Source: Mycteria americana
Lineage: Eukaryota; Chordata; Aves; Ciconiiformes; Ciconiidae
DNA length: 64,000 nt
NCBI RefSeq assembly: GCF_035582795.1
Contig: NC_134373.1
Span: forward strand, 29,792,501-29,856,500
Direction of reading: 5' to 3'
Each line of letters begins with the position of its first letter. Within the stretch, counting starts at the first letter, position 1. This document shows positions 1-13,894 of the stretch, piece after piece. Under the pieces are notes generated by a model. That model was not told the DNA's origin and ran no database searches. It worked only from the letters and a program-made list of their open reading frames with translations. The position numbers and the translations under genes were made by a program.

Positions 1-3000
1 TACTGAAAGCATGAGAATTCTTGATGAAACCTGTTTTGAGGGTTGCCCCACAAAACACACACACTTTTTCAGCAGAAAACAGTATTTCTGGAGGAAATAA
101 ATCCAACTTTCCTGACCACTGTTTGACCAGCTTCCAGGACTGTGACAAATCTTTCAGGTCCTGATTATAGTCTGATGGTGTCTCCCATCATCATTTTTAA
201 GCAGGGTCCATCCAGGTATGAATGGCACAAGCAATAGCACTTGCGTTGCAGAGTCGCCTTGAAGAAGGACCCATTTGGGTGTCACCAGCACCAAGTCAGT
301 GTTCAGCTTTGGGTTGTTGCATGGCTCAGTTTCCTGCTCTTACTGTGCTGGCTTGTGCCTGCTGTGGCTCTGCTGTGGACTAGTTTGGATCCATGCTTCC
401 TGATGGGGACGCCGCTCTGAGAGTAGGATGCTAGTTAGACTTCTACTGAGATGGCCTATCTGAGGAGGCAAGCAAAAGGGAGTTTACCCCACAGACCTCA
501 CAACTGGTTTCAGTGACCAAGTTTGGGAACATGCAAAAGAGACACCCAAGCTGTGAGAATCTAATCTCAATTCAGACTCGTGCAAATAGGCAGGTATGGA
601 GCAGGACCAATGTCCTGCCAAGCCACGCAAATATCTGTTTTGCAATCAGGAGATATGAATAAGTAGTCTGTACTGAAATGGGACACTCTGCTTTTATAAG
701 GGTTTTTGTAATCTAGTAAGCAGAGGAAAAACTGCATCAAAGATCTATTTTTTTATCAGTGCAGTGACACCGCTAAGTTATGTACAACTTGGGAGCTTTT
801 CCGTCAAGTGTAAAAGGATATGGCCAAGATGCTTTAGCCTTTCTAGGCACAGGTGGAGTGACTCCAGATATCAAAGGTGCAACTGAGAGGCTTCCCTCCT
901 CCCTGCCCCAGTAAACTCTTGGTGGCTTCACTGGGAATCTTGCATAGCTGCAGAATTCAGGCTGGGGCCAGTTATCATTAATACAATAAAAAGCAAATGA
1001 GAAATCCCTGGTTAGGTATGTCATTACTACCTGTTTGCTCAGCTTACTCTCCAGACAGATCGGGTTTAGGGGGTTGGTTTTTCTATTGCCTCTTCTGGAA
1101 TGCTAGTAGGGACTGGGAGTCTTGAACCTATTCAAATTCATCTCTTGATATTTCTCATTCATTTGTATATTGCGATTATTCCATAATGAGAAAATGTTTG
1201 GATTTGTCATATAGAATCAAACAGCTTTGATATGCCATACTTCACCCTACCCCCAGGATCTTCTACATGGAGGGAGTAAAAATTGACCTCTCTCATGGTG
1301 ATATTTTCCTTATCTTTTTAGTGGCATGAAAACTGGCAAGTAAATCTTCTATAGAAGCTCCCAGCACAAAAATGAAACTGAAATATTTAATCCCCATGGA
1401 AGCAGCTTATCCTGGATGGCGGATTTCCCCCAAAATCAGATTGTGAGCTTCCAAGAACACATCCTGGAAACGGTGATTTCACATCAAAGCTGCAAAAGGG
1501 AGTGGGAGGAGGAGAGAGGAGATTTTGGGGAGGAGGGGGAACCTGACTGCTGGTGTTCACCCAGCCTCTGCAGTCTCAGCCTCTGAGATCTAACTCCTGT
1601 GGATTTAGTGCATATGTGAGCACTTCCACAGATTTTTAAGCATTCCAGGCAGAAGCACCATTGTTAGGTATTTAATCTGAAAGCAAAGAGGATCGTCCTT
1701 CTTCCTTTCAAACCTAAATTCCTTGTTAGCTTAATTTCTTAAGAGAGGAACACAATCAGATGTTTTTTTCCCTCAGTACAATTGAGAGTCGGGCTTTTTT
1801 TTCCCTTCACTCTCAAAGAAAAGTACAAGTTACAAAGGAATGCTTACTTTTATTTGTAGCTTTTTTCCGATCACTGAAGTGCACGTGATATGTCAGCTCC
1901 TTAAATCCCTTTATTCTATGCCTAAGTCTGTACTCTTCCAAGGATTTTATTTTCAGTCTGCTGTGTCACTTCCTGCTTTCCTCAGAGGTTTTTCTTTCAA
2001 CTGCAACATTTTAAAACTTGACACCTGCATACCATCACACATCAAGACTGTCTTCTCTTAAGTCTTACATTTCCCACTCCTGTTAGTGGATCTCTACTTC
2101 TAGGCAATGATGCAATGCACTCGATTGCTTATGTCATCCTCCAGTGGCAGAAGAAAGGAAAATCTCTCTTGAATGGCCCAGACTGCTTTCCACAACCCAT
2201 GGGTGAACTAGGTCCCCCTGCCCCTGTGACCCAGAAATTATTTTCTTTCTGCAAGTGACTGAATTTTGCTCATACTCTGTTATAATATTTCCTCAAATGT
2301 CTCTAGCCATGACACTTGGACTTCTCTTTTCTGTGGCTTCTCTGCTTGAGAAATGCTGCTCAGGCTCTCAAATCATGTAACTGCTCAGGATTTTTGCACA
2401 GCTGAAGGGGAATGAATAGGTCCTAGCTAGTAGCCCACTTGAGAGCCTTTCATTTCTAGTCTTGCTGATTTGGATGTTGGCTGGGGTCTGAGTAAAAACT
2501 GACATTACTTGACAGCTGGTTTTTAAATGAGCTGGCAGCTTCTGTTTTCTAAAGGGGCATGGCTGATATGGGATACTGCAAATTTTGGTGACGCACTCTC
2601 AACAGAAAAGAGGCCAGGGATTGAATTAGCATGCAATCCGAATTACTGGAGCATGCTGAAGCATCTCTTTAGATCAAATTAACTTCTTGTCAGTGCAAAC
2701 AATCCCTATGTGCTTATTCAGGACACCCTTTGGATTATTCCTTGGAACACAGACTGTCACAGAATTCAAAAGATTACGTCCTCAGATATCAAGACCTGTG
2801 CAAGCAACAGCCATTACCCAAATTAATTTCAGAGTGGCCATATGCTGAGGGTGAGATGGAGCCTTGATGCTGCAAGCAACTTTGCATGCGTCCATGCAGC
2901 TATACTCAAGCAGAGGTTCTTAGAGCATTGGGAGCCTTCATCAGGAGACTTCCACTGAAGTCCTGTGACCCTCAGCTTTGCTTATTGCAAAGAGATATTT

Positions 3001-3170
3001 GTAAAAATGTATGGCCTTCCATAAACACCAAGCCTGGTGAGCAAGGGGATGGGGGAGAGTAGGCTGAGTCCTTGCTCACTCAGGCAACATATCATTGATT
3101 TTTCTCTGAAAAGAAATAGTTCACTTTTATCAGAACTTGGCAGCAAGCAGAAGAAATGTGAAGAGTAGCA

Positions 3171-3206
3171 CAATTGCAGCAGCAATTGCAGCAGCAATAA
3201 GCAGCA
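3171..3206. repeat. Short tandem repeat, 12-bp unit
   Basis: The unit caattgcagcag occurs twice in perfect tandem at 3171-3182 and 3183-3194, followed by a degenerate third copy. It looks like local replication slippage, and no function is implied. Confidence 0.7.
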
Positions 3207-3514
3207 TCCCGATAAGGTCTCCACGTGGTGCCTGGATGCTGGGCGAACAGTGACTCTTCAGGCTGAAATCATCAGTTTGTCTTTGAAACCGTTCCAAACT
3301 CAACTCCCCTTTCAGGAAGCACCGAAAAAGAAGCTAACTTGTACCAACCATGATGGCAATTTTAGTGACTTTCCATTTCAAGATGGTCCTTTTTTGAGTA
3401 AGGGGTATAAGTTTGTGACCTGATCTAATGCCTGGCAGGTTCACTGAGAGGTGAGTAGGTTTTCTCCTTCTAAAATTTGCTGTGTTTGAAGGTTTCCCAT
3501 CAACCACCTTTAAA

Positions 3515-3610
3515 GCGGTGGGGCAAAGAGCCTTTGTTTTCCCATTTCCCATATGTGAAATGAGATTAACAGTTCCTCTGAGGCTTGATTTACTGATGTT
3601 TGTAAAGCTC
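3515..3610 (+). repeat. MIR/L2-like ancient repeat tail (degenerate)
   Basis: The order of elements resembles the conserved 3' half of MIR/L2 elements. A segment ending gggcaaagagcc is followed by a pyrimidine-rich tttcccat, then a gtgaaatgagattaa block, a cctctgagg block, and finally a gatttactgatgtttgtaaagc-type ending. These correspond in order to the family's 'cctcagtttccc', 'tgtaaaatgggaataa', 'cctcatagggtt' and 'gtaaagcgctt' segments. The identification is from memory of the consensus, and the copy is strongly diverged. The element could equally be the tail of another amniote CORE-SINE. Confidence 0.45.
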
Positions 3611-4614
3611 ATGGTAGTTCCTGCTTGGGGATTTCAAAGGGCTGCACTTCTGTCTAGTGTAAGTACCCTGACTTCAGCAAAGCTATGAACTAGATTAATA
3701 TCTCCATCTTGTGCTAGTAAATCCTAACTAATCTTATTAAATCCTTTCCAGACCCAGATCAATATCTGAAATGCACTCTGTCCTGTAATTAATCTGATGA
3801 GCCATGCTATCCATGTTTACGGGTCCCTTCAAATTTTTCTTTGGAGTTTTTTATTTTAAAATTAAACTGGTTTAGCAGAAACAGGGTCATGATCTCTGTT
3901 TCTCGGTAGCTTTTTCATGCCTTTATTAAATATCCTGTACTGAGTGCACTCAGTAATTCAATGATCCTGCCCTGGTGAATAGAGTTGGATACCACGGTCT
4001 TAAAGACCCTGCACAGGGGCAAGTCTGGCAGTTTGATGGCTCATGTGTGAAAGGCATCGGTCAGACTAGCCTGACAGATGTGTGGATTTGTCCCTCAGAG
4101 ACATAAATTTGCGATGAAGCATGTGGACCTACATGAGTTAGAGCAGTGTCATGTCAGCACTCCTACCTCATGCACTCATGTGTCCTCACCTATGCTTGGT
4201 CTGCTTCAGCTCTTGAGGGCAGGGTCGACCTCTTGGTGAGGACAGTCTTCTGACACCTGGCTCTTTTTGAGCAAAGAGCCCTATTCAACAACAGCCCCAT
4301 TTATCCGTGATGGACTATGGTGCTACTACTTGGTGAGGGCATGAAAACACTGGCCTTTAGTTTTTTGTGCCCTCCAGAAAAATGGGCATGTGATCTTAGC
4401 TCATTAATAGTAGAGATGACAGCAAGACTTAGAAGTAAGCTGTAGGAACAGAAGGAATTAATGGAATAATATCGTGACTCAATTTTGTTGCCATTGACCA
4501 ACAGTCACATAGCTCACGTATGTGAGAGTGCAGCAGGCAGTAATTAATGTCCTGCAGTTGTGTCTGGGCTCAAAACCACGGCTGGCTGGTCTAGTGTTGG
4601 CAATAACTTCCAAT

Positions 4615-4668
4615 TTGAGCAGGAGGTTGGACTACAGACCTCCATAGGTCCCTTCCAACATACCTTTC
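4615..4668 (+). repeat. CR1 LINE 3' end fragment
   Basis: The run from gagcaggaggttggacta through acctccataggtcccttcc matches the well-known terminal stretch of sauropsid CR1 elements, where the tail reads approximately 'gcaggaggttggactagatgacctccagaggtcccttccaac'. The copy is 5'-truncated, as most CR1 copies are, and diverged. Orientation is plus. No CR1 coding sequence remains here. Confidence 0.7.
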
Positions 4669-7306
4669 CAGGAGTCCGTGACCCTGCCCAGGAGTCCTGT
4701 CATGTTGCACAATGCACAAATATTCACACCCTAGTGTCACAGAAAGGGGTCTAAGGATGGGGAGAGGATATTGGATACATGCACAGGGAATCATGAGAGA
4801 GCTGGAAACAGTATCGCAGTGGTGCTTTCTTTTTCTTCATTAGTCTTTAGCATGCTTCTTTGGAAGGGACTCAGCTAATTGAAGGCATCAAGAAGGAGCT
4901 GCTGGAGAGGTTTATGGCAACAGGGACAACAGAAGTGCAAGGCTGAGCCAAAACACTGAGATACTAGGTGGAAAGCAAAGCAGTCTGTACCAACCAGAGA
5001 GATTATCTGGTCTCTAGAGTCTTCCATGGAAATCTGAAGTTTTTCCCATTTAAAGGGTAGAAATCACAAACATTTTTGGTCTTAGATTTAAGGTTTCTCC
5101 ATGAGACATGAAGAATATTGCACAGCTGAAAATGCAGCACTTTGAATCAGTGAGAAAGTTTTGTTCACCTCTCAGCCAGTGCAGGAGCTGCTAAAGGTGC
5201 TCGAAGGTCTTGTGAGGAGGTTCATCCCAACCCCTTTTATTATTTGAAGCTTACACGGTCATGGAGAGGTGAGGAGAGAAGTGGGCTCTTGTGTCCTTTC
5301 TGTAGAGACCAAAACTGCTTATCAGCACTTCATCTAATGATTCGGGTTTGGCACAGGCCTGGACTGGGCTTGTGCCCGGTTCAGTCTTGCCACTGGTACA
5401 CTGGTACACTGGTCTAGTTTGGACGCAGAGACAGTTTAAGAACATCTTCCTTATCTCTGAGGGTATTTGTATGCCTCGATGTTCCCCTTGCTTAAAGAGG
5501 AAGGCCTGACCATCCAGCTTGTGAAAATCACGCCACAGCTAGTGTACTTTTGTATTACAATTTTAGCCTGGGTCTGGTGACCCAGCCTTGACCTGGGGAG
5601 CTAACTTGACCAGCCAGAACAGTGCAGGCCTGCCAGGAAAATGGCAACCTCTGCTCTGCAAAGAGCTGCTCAGCTGGGCTGCTGCTGAGCAGGATGTGAG
5701 GATGAGAAACCCTTCTCGGCTGGCATCTGGGGCTCAGCTCAGCCACACACGTGGGCTTCACTATCAGGGTCACACAAGCACTCCCATTCCTGCAACTAAA
5801 TTTTAGGAAAGTGCTCTGCATAGTTTGAATATCCCAGTGTGGGGCGGGGGAAAAGGAGCAGCTCTGGGTCTCCTCTCCCCCCTCCTCCTCATGGGAATTA
5901 AACATGAGAGCTAAGTGTTTGCTTTTCTGAAGCTATTATTGGCAACCGATGCAAAATGTCCCTTTTCATGACAAGTAAATGACCTGCTAAGTACAAGCTA
6001 TAAAAATTCAGGTCATGTTTTCTGTTTCATTAATATGCTGCCTGACAAAGCCTTGCCTGCTGGGGCTCTCTGCTGGGGAATGGGAGTTAGAAAACCCTTA
6101 AGGATTTCTCACTGTCATTATGAGATAGAAAGGCAAACAGGCTTCTAAAGGAAGGAAGGCTCCCAAAAGACAGGCTGCCTTTGTGTCCTGATCTCATGAG
6201 CAACCACAGGAGGAGGGAAGTAATGCCATTTACACACACAGTCCCCGTAGTGTGGGGTTCGAATGCTTTTAGGTTTCACTAATAGCTGGGCCTGACTGTC
6301 CCAGAAGTCAATAGAAAGGTTTTCCTTGATTGAAACAGGCAGTGGACCAAAAATGTTATTCAGCCACAAAAATGTCTGCAAAGTTGGTAAGTAGGGGGAG
6401 AAGAGCTATATGAATCGGAAAGAGAATCTGAAGGAGAGTTTCTTTGAAATGCTTTTCTACAAAAATATTGGCTACCATAGTCTCTGGGTCAGTAGCATCA
6501 AGAATTTACTGGAGACAGTTGTTCTTTCCACATAAATATGTCTTTCAGAAATCAGACAAGTGTCTCCCTGCAGGGGACATCCAAGGTGGGTTCAGAGGGT
6601 GCATCGCTTCTAGGTGTAACTACAGGGCTTTCCCATAAAGGAGGTAGGGAGGATGGACCTTCGTTCACGTGCTCGGCTAAGGCAGGATTAACCTAAAGCT
6701 GCATTCTGCCACCATATAATTCTGGCAGATGTCTGGATCCAAGGCCTTTTCCCTGTGTAGGGAGTTTGGGCTTGAAGGAGTTTAAAGAGCATTAGCTTTT
6801 GCTCTTGGCAATGTTGAGTAGGATGCATCCTGCCTTCTTGACTGTGTTCTCTGGGCTTGCAGGGTGGTAGCTGATGTGCTGGCAGTGAGGTCATGCTGCC
6901 CTGCCTAGGGCTGAGGTTTGGCTTTCCAACTCCAGGTCAGCTCCCATTCCTCTTGCCTGTCCTGCTTCCTCAGCTATAAGCTGATAAAGTGAGTTTCACA
7001 TGGAGGGCGTGGAGGCTGAGATGCAGCAGAGAGATCTGAGATGTAACCTGACAGGTCAATGCCATTCAGAGGGTTATAAATACTTCCTCGAGCCAACAGG
7101 TATTTCCAGGTTTGGCATTCTGGTGTTCGGCACCCAGAGGTGGGTTTTAGGGACCAGGCTGCTTTGTGCCCTCTTCTGTGTTGTTCACTACCATGCACCT
7201 TGTTGTCTACAGTGCTCTTGCCCAGAATGCCAATGTTTTGGAGCAGCACCATCAGCCTCGTTCCAGGGATACTCAGCCTGCAATGAATGCATTGATTCAT
7301 AGCTTA

Positions 7307-7372
7307 TTTTTAAAGCCAGAAGGAATTGCTATGCTCATTTGCTCTGACCTCGAGCATGCAGTGGGCACAGGA
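7307..7372 (-). repeat. Old CR1-type LINE 3' end fragment, reverse orientation
   Basis: A stretch beginning aaagccagaaggaattgct and continuing through atttgctctgacctc corresponds to the reverse complement of the 3' end of the older CR1 lineage, typically 'ttaaggccagaagggaccattatgatcatctagtctgacctcctg'. Divergence is high, so the subfamily cannot be fixed by eye. It is a relic without coding capacity. Confidence 0.5.
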
Positions 7373-10300
7373 GTATTTATAGCTCTGTTTACAGCATTCT
7401 GCTCTGTATACAAGCCAATAAGGCCAAATAGAGAGCAGGGTCCCTGCCCCAGTGTAGGTTTGACAGCCACTACAAGCTCAACTGCTTTATTAAGGTATTG
7501 CCCTCAGTAAATGGCAGGGCAGACTAGCCCTGCCGATTCCAGAGCATGTGGGCAGAGAGTCGCCCACGCACAGGACTTGCTGCGCATACATCTGTGGTCT
7601 GTTTGCAGCAGAAGCAGAAATAAGCTCAAGGTGCAAGGACAGAGATCTGGGAAATCCTGGGTCTATGCTTTAGTGTTTCTTAGTCTCCATGCTGAGCCTG
7701 TCTTGCGCCATCTCTTGGGGGACAATGTCTCCTATGTTCTAACCATATCCAAGCAGCCCAAAAGATGCATAAGGTCACTGGATAAGATGGTTGAAATGAA
7801 CCTATGGAGTAATAAATAACTTGCAGGGAGGTGCTGGAGAAGAGCAGGACAGAGCCACCACCAACTGCAGCTGCTACAGCTCTCCCCATATAATATTTCT
7901 GAATGTGTATTCCCTGTTTTGTATTTGGAGCTGCAGGCTAAGACATAGCATGCTCCAGAGTGCAGTGGTGCTGCATCTCAGATGTGGTGCTTGAACTGAC
8001 CTGCCCAAAGCTCAAGCACTCCAAGAAGATAAGCTCTCTTGTATGTGTGGGACTGAGATCATTAAAACTGAAGCGATGAGAATACACCCGCTTCCCACTT
8101 GCTGTGTTCTGTCTTCATGTCTCACAGCACGCAGCCAGTGCCCAGGCCACTTGTCTTTCTCGTGTGCTTAATTCTGTTGCCTTAGCTCTTGACATGTGGT
8201 GAGTGTCCAGGCAGAAACCTGAGCATTAGCTAGATAGATTAAGTACATAGATTAGCTAGTTTTTCTTCCTGTTGGAGGTTAGATTTCTGCCGGTTAGTCC
8301 ACTGCAACTGCTTTTGGACTGCCAGTGCGACGTAAGAAGCCCTTGTCATTCTCTTTCCAGTCAAATGGCAATTACAATATTTCTTAGAATAAGATTTTCA
8401 TAGCTAAATTTTGCTAGTGTTCTGACTGACATGTGTCCCTTCAGGTTCAAATTCCCCGAGACCCTGCCTTTTCACCAGACTGTATTTGTGAGTGAACACG
8501 TAACTGACTGTAACATTGTACATCCCTCAGACGAAATCCCTAAGAGGGAAAGTAATTACTTTTTTACATGCAGAAATGGTAAAATCAGCTGGAGCTAATG
8601 CTTTGATAGTGAAGAGAATCAGTTATTAATATTTCTGCATGGAGGCAGCACAGCCACCAAGGCCCTTGCAACTGTGAATGTCACAATCTTGCTCTTGGGC
8701 AAAGTATATGCAGTCATCTCTAATCTGTTCCATCTCTCCACAAGCAGCTCACCCAGCAGTGTGAACAAATTGCCTGGAAATGTCGTCATCAGGCTTCATC
8801 TGGCACTATCTCCCCTTCTGTCTGGGTCGTTGATTTCCTCATCTCCTCTGCCTTAAAACTCACATCATAACATTAATTTGCGGCTCTCTAGTACCGAGGC
8901 AGCTGCACTGTGCCTTCCCTGCCCAACACCAGCAGCTTTCAGCCTCTGAAGTGTCCTTTACTGCTGCTCATATGAAGACCTCCTGAATGTGTCTCAAGTG
9001 GCCTCTCTGCCTGCTACATAACAGCATGTGCTCTGCCAGCTTTTGTTTCATCACAAGAGAGCTTAGAGCTGTTCTGCTTTCGGAAATTGGGTAAGATTCG
9101 GTCTCCTTCCTACAATGACTCAGTGTGCTGGAGAAATGACTCCTGCCTTGTACTAGCAGCTACTGCGGAGCTCTCAGAGCTGTGCCAGCCTCTGCTAGCC
9201 ACCAGCTCCCCTCTGGAGAGCCCCTTCGCCAGCAAGGAGCCTGGGGCTGCTCCACACTCTGGTCTTATGATTGCTAAATATAGAGTCCATTGATAAATAA
9301 CATAAATGCGTGAAGGGCCCAAGAACCAACAGTTGTTGCAGCGTCATTTAGCTAATACAGCCTTTTCCTCTGTTCTTTTGCCTATGTCCCTGTGGCCTTT
9401 CAACACCATACTTTGCATTTTGAGTAGGTATCACTGTGTACCAAATTCATACTCGGTTCTCATTGCAAGAGTGTCCAGGATTGGACAGTCATGCAATTCA
9501 GCCCAGAAAAATTATTCTGTAAGAAAAAAAGACTCGTCTGGCTACTCACTGATGCTGTGGTGGCTCTCTGCTTGCGCTGGTCAGTTTATTCCAAATCCTG
9601 GTCTGATGCCATCATTGAATAGCCAGGTACCACTCAGATCCTGTATCACACCTGTTTGCTGAGCTGAAGCCAGCTCGGGCAGCTGAGCTACAAACTTTTG
9701 CCTACTGTAGGTTTGCAAAGCCTACAAAAATTCCCAAGGATCTAATCTGGCGGGCAGAAACTTAATTTCCTTGTGTTTTATTAGGAGTAATGAAGTCCCA
9801 CTTTTCCTCAACATTTGCAAACTGACATGGAAATAAGTGCAAGATGATGAGGCCTCAAATGTGAAGCCCTTACTCCTAAATTAACGGTGATCTTAACAGG
9901 AATAATTCCATTCAAAGGATGTGTCAGATAAAATGAGTCTATTTCCTTAAGGAAATGTGTTCTTTTATAAAGCTCTGCTGATCCTTGTCTTTCTAGAAAC
10001 CAAACTGGCAGCCTCTTTGTTTCACAGCCAAATTCCTGGAATATGTATGGAAAAATATTTCCAGAGAATCCCCTGTTATAAATAACCTGGAGGGGGGGAA
10101 GTAATCTATATATCCTTCCTAAAACAAAGAGCAGCAGGCTGCAAAAGAGTATGGAGAAAGGGCTGATCTCTTGTACTAGAGGAGGGAAAAAATCTTGATC
10201 TTGAGGCTGATGTTCGCAGTGTGTCCTCAGGATGAGTCACATGAAAGGCAAATTGAGATAAGAGCAAAGACTCCTGAAAGAAAACTACTGATTTTAATCT

Positions 10301-13300
10301 CTGTATCCCTGCTTACAGGGTCTTTGCTGTAAAAATAAAAGCGCTGCGCTTCCCTGTAATGTCTCCTTGTTAAAAGGTGCGGCACCACTAGCTCCCCTGA
10401 GCTTCTGTCTATGCCCTCGCTGTATGTTTTCTATGTATAAAGCTCTCTGGGGTTTTTTTCTTCGTGACCTTTTTATAGAGGGTGCTGGGTGGTCAGCCTG
10501 GCCCAGCCCTCTTGCAGCTGTTACAGCCACGCCATATACCGCCTTTAGCCACGCTGGCTCTGAAGCAGTCACATGTGAACTTTTATCGGGTTTATGTAGT
10601 TGCATGTGAATATCACTAGATGTCCTCTACTGCTAAGTAGCTTTACCGCAGCCCGTGCCAAGCACCACATAGAAATTCAGTGAAATGAATCTCAGCTGTT
10701 TAAGCTGTCTTTTTTTATAGCTTCATTGTTCCTAGTCCATAGATGCACAGCAATATTCCTCGTCCATAGCCTGAAGGAGTGATCTACCTCTGACCGACTG
10801 GACTTACAGTGACAGCAAAGCTATTGTGTTGGTTTCATGCAGATTTGGAGCCACCATAGGAGCACCTCAACTTTTTCCTTTGCCTCTCATTTGAGACTGA
10901 GCCATCAGGCAGGGCTCAGGCTTTGGTCTCCTTGTGCTCTTCTCCAAATTCAATGCCAAAGGCCAGGCACATGGGTCTTCACTCTAGCAAGAACTGATCC
11001 AGTGCAGGATGGTGCGTGCATCTCTGCAGGGTGCAGTCGGGTACAGCTCCCTGCTCCAGCACCACCCAGCTGCCCTCCAGGCAGTGATGCCAGCAGCGTC
11101 TTGGGTTAGCTCATGGGAGGGCCACCACATTCCCCCAGACCCCATCTCCACCCTCTGCCTTCTCTGCAGTGACCTCTTATCCTTGGCTACGTGGCACCGG
11201 CAGGAACTTCTACAGCCAAAAATCTTACCCGTTGCACTGTTCCTGCAGAGAAAACATGGCTTTTTTTGTGCAAACAGTCCCTGCCTTGCTGCCGTGCTGT
11301 GCAAGCTCCTGCGCTTGCAGCTGCCCGCTGCAGACCTCAGCTCGTGTGCCAGCGGCAGGCAAGGGAAGTGTCCCCAGCCAGCCCGAAAGGCAGCTGCCAG
11401 CAAAACCAGCCGAGAGGTCGCACGTGGCTCACGCTGCATTAACCCACTCAGCTTTAATATGGGACAATAAACAGCCACATTCATCTAGCCCTAATAGTGA
11501 AATACTATGCTATATAAATAATGCGTCCTCTTACTTAGAGACAGTTCGCCTCAAGTATAGTCTGACCTGAGCAGCTCAGAGACTGTACGGTCACTTTAAT
11601 CTATTAAGTGAAGCTGAAACAGACTGGAAATGTCGTGTGCTTAAAGCTGTATGGGGGGAAATGTTGGCTGAAATCTGAAGGCACTTTTTTCTTTTAGCTT
11701 TGTATTAAGTTCCACAGTTTGAAGCGTTGCCCGTCCTGCACTCGCATCCCCCCGGGGAGGGCTAGTAAAGGGGGGACTTTTCATGCTGCTGCCTCTGCTG
11801 TCAAACTGAACGTGAAGTTTTGTTTGAGGGCTCCTTGGGGTGACTCAGCAGGATACAAAAATGCACTTAAATAGGAGTTGTATTGTGTAAGTGCTCAACC
11901 ACAGCAGCAATTCCCCTTTAGCAATGTTGTTAACTAATATGCAGTACAAGAAATTTAATGCTGCTCCAGATACTGGCTGGAATTGAAAGAGGAGCTTTTG
12001 GCTTTCCTCCTTACATAATTTTAGTATTTCTTATGGGCAGGAAGGCTACTGAGAACTGAGGAATACCCCAGAGACCCGACATGCAGGAGCCAGGCCACAG
12101 GCTCTTCCTCTCAAATGTTACTGCCTTTGGTATAAAACGCATCAGAGATTTTCAGGTTTGGGTGTCTGAATATTGGGCTTGGTTTGGAAATACAGCTATC
12201 TCCACAGAAGCAGAAATGTGCCTGCTCCAAAGGGTGATCTGTTTAAGATGCCCAAGTACAAAGCCGGATACTCAGATTTAAAGATCTAAACCTGAAACCT
12301 TTGGCCTACTGGTCCCAGGACTGCTGTGTTCTCAGCATTTAGTGACAACATTTCCACACCTTTGAGGGTGTATAACCGACCTGCTGTGTTTTGGGACTCA
12401 CTCATGGGTACCACTCACCAGCAGCTCTGCCAGTGCTGCCCTCGCTTGTGGCAAGATGTGCTGATAGCAAAAAAACCAGATTCCTCATCACCAGCCACCT
12501 CCACTGCTGCGCTGCACGCGTGGCTGCTGACAAAGCCTGCCCTCGGGAAACTGAGGAGACCATTCTGTCCCAGAAGGAAAATTTGCAGAGGAGCCAAGTT
12601 TTGCACCAAATTCACATGCAAACCTGTGACTCCTGTTCACAAACATGTGTCTTACAAACCCAGCTTTTGATTCATGTGAACAAAACACCTCATCCTGCGG
12701 TTCGGTCAGGAAAGCCTGCAGGGGTTCCCCTGGACACATCTCCTGTGTCTCGAGACAGGGTGAGATTAGTGAAGAATTTGCAGGGTGAGTTGGCATGGGT
12801 GCCGTGGCCAGGCGTGCTGTGGCTGCTTGCTGCGGGTCTGTTCCCTCTCACCTCCTCCATGCCACTGAACCAATGCAGATTTTGAGGCAGAGGCTGGTGT
12901 ATCTTGTTTGTAAAATGGCAGCATGCTCCTCTCTGCTTGTTACATGTGGGAAAGATGGTGCGGAGGTTTTCTCTTATTTTGTGCAGGCCACAGTGCAGTG
13001 CCAGACTGCTTCGGGTAGATGTTTTCAGGGAGTACTGGGGTGTACATAATGCTGGTTTGGCACAGGAAGGGAGCTGGGGCTGTTCACTTGTCTGTAAGAA
13101 CCAATTCGAGTCACATACATCTGCTTTGCAAACCAGCATGGAGGGACACCCCAACCCAGCAAGGTAAGTTAGCAGGTGCCTCAGTGCAGCCCCCTGAGAT
13201 GCTCTGGGTGCTTGGCATGTGCCTCAGCACCCTGCAGAATTGTGCCCAAGATGCTCCTGTTGTAGGACACGGGGCAGAGCCTGACCGACCAGTCCTTACT

Positions 13301-13539
13301 CACATGGATTACTGCCACGTAGCTATTGCCTGCACCCTCTGCGAGGGCAGCGTGTGTAAATAAAGGAGTGCACGCGCAGAAGCAGGACTTTTGCTCCCGT
13401 TGGCTGCAAGGAGAAGGTGTGAGGTGGCAAAGGAGTCTGCAGGTGAGATGTGAAGCACTGCTTTGGTTCTGTCTCCCATTGCCGAGGGCACGAGGGAGAC
13501 GTAGGAAAAGTAACCACTGCCCATGTGTTCCCTGATGGG

Positions 13540-13894
13540 GAACCATGCCAGGGGAGACCTTATTGCTCTCTACAAGTACCTGAAAGGAGGTTGTAGCGAG
13601 GTGGGGGTCGGTCTCTTCTCCCAGGTAACAAGTGATAGGACAAGAGGAAATGGCCTCAAGTTGAGCCAGGGGAGGTTTAGACTGGATATTAGGAAATTTT
13701 TTTTCACTGAAAGGGTTATCAAGCATTGGAACAGGCTGCCCAGGGAAGGGGTTGAGTCGCCATCCCTGGAGGTATTTAAAAGACGTTTGGATGAGGTGCT
13801 TAGGGACATGGTGTAGTGGTGGTCTTGGTAGTGTTAGGTTTACGGTTGGACTTGATGATCTGAAAGGTCTTTTCCAACCTATATGATTCTGTAA
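13540..13894 (+). mobile_element. CR1 LINE 3' fragment (end of ORF2 plus 3' UTR)
   Basis: This is the most secure repeat in the window. From ggagaccttattgctctcta onward it follows the avian CR1 3' consensus and ends in the typical 'ggacttgatgatct...ttttccaacctatatgattctg' tail followed by a T-run. One frame remains open to a TAG at 13814-13816. It encodes the C-terminal part of CR1 ORF2, including the signature stretches [27 protein letters not shown] and [12 protein letters not shown]. Endonuclease and reverse-transcriptase domains are absent, so the copy is 5'-truncated and immobile. It lies about 0.2 kb upstream of the CpG island and about 0.75 kb upstream of the inferred MRAS start site. 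The left boundary is approximate. Confidence 0.92.

Larger units (their letters stand above)
1..13539. other. 5' flanking region with no supported gene
   Basis: No coding exon could be supported here. The open frames are short, lack recognisable domains and lie in AT-moderate DNA with no codon-like pattern. In mammals MRAS is flanked on this side by NME9/ARMC8, but no nucleoside-diphosphate-kinase or armadillo-type exon was recognised. What is visible is a set of old repeat tails (near 3.5, 4.6 and 7.3 kb) and short tandem duplications (3171-3206; about 5391-5413). The stretch is probably intergenic. An unrecognised short or non-coding exon cannot be excluded by eye. Confidence 0.55.

Noticed and set aside
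1-13539. Possible exons of an upstream neighbour such as NME9
   Set aside because: No thioredoxin or nucleoside-diphosphate-kinase motif was found in any frame, so the neighbour is not claimed.
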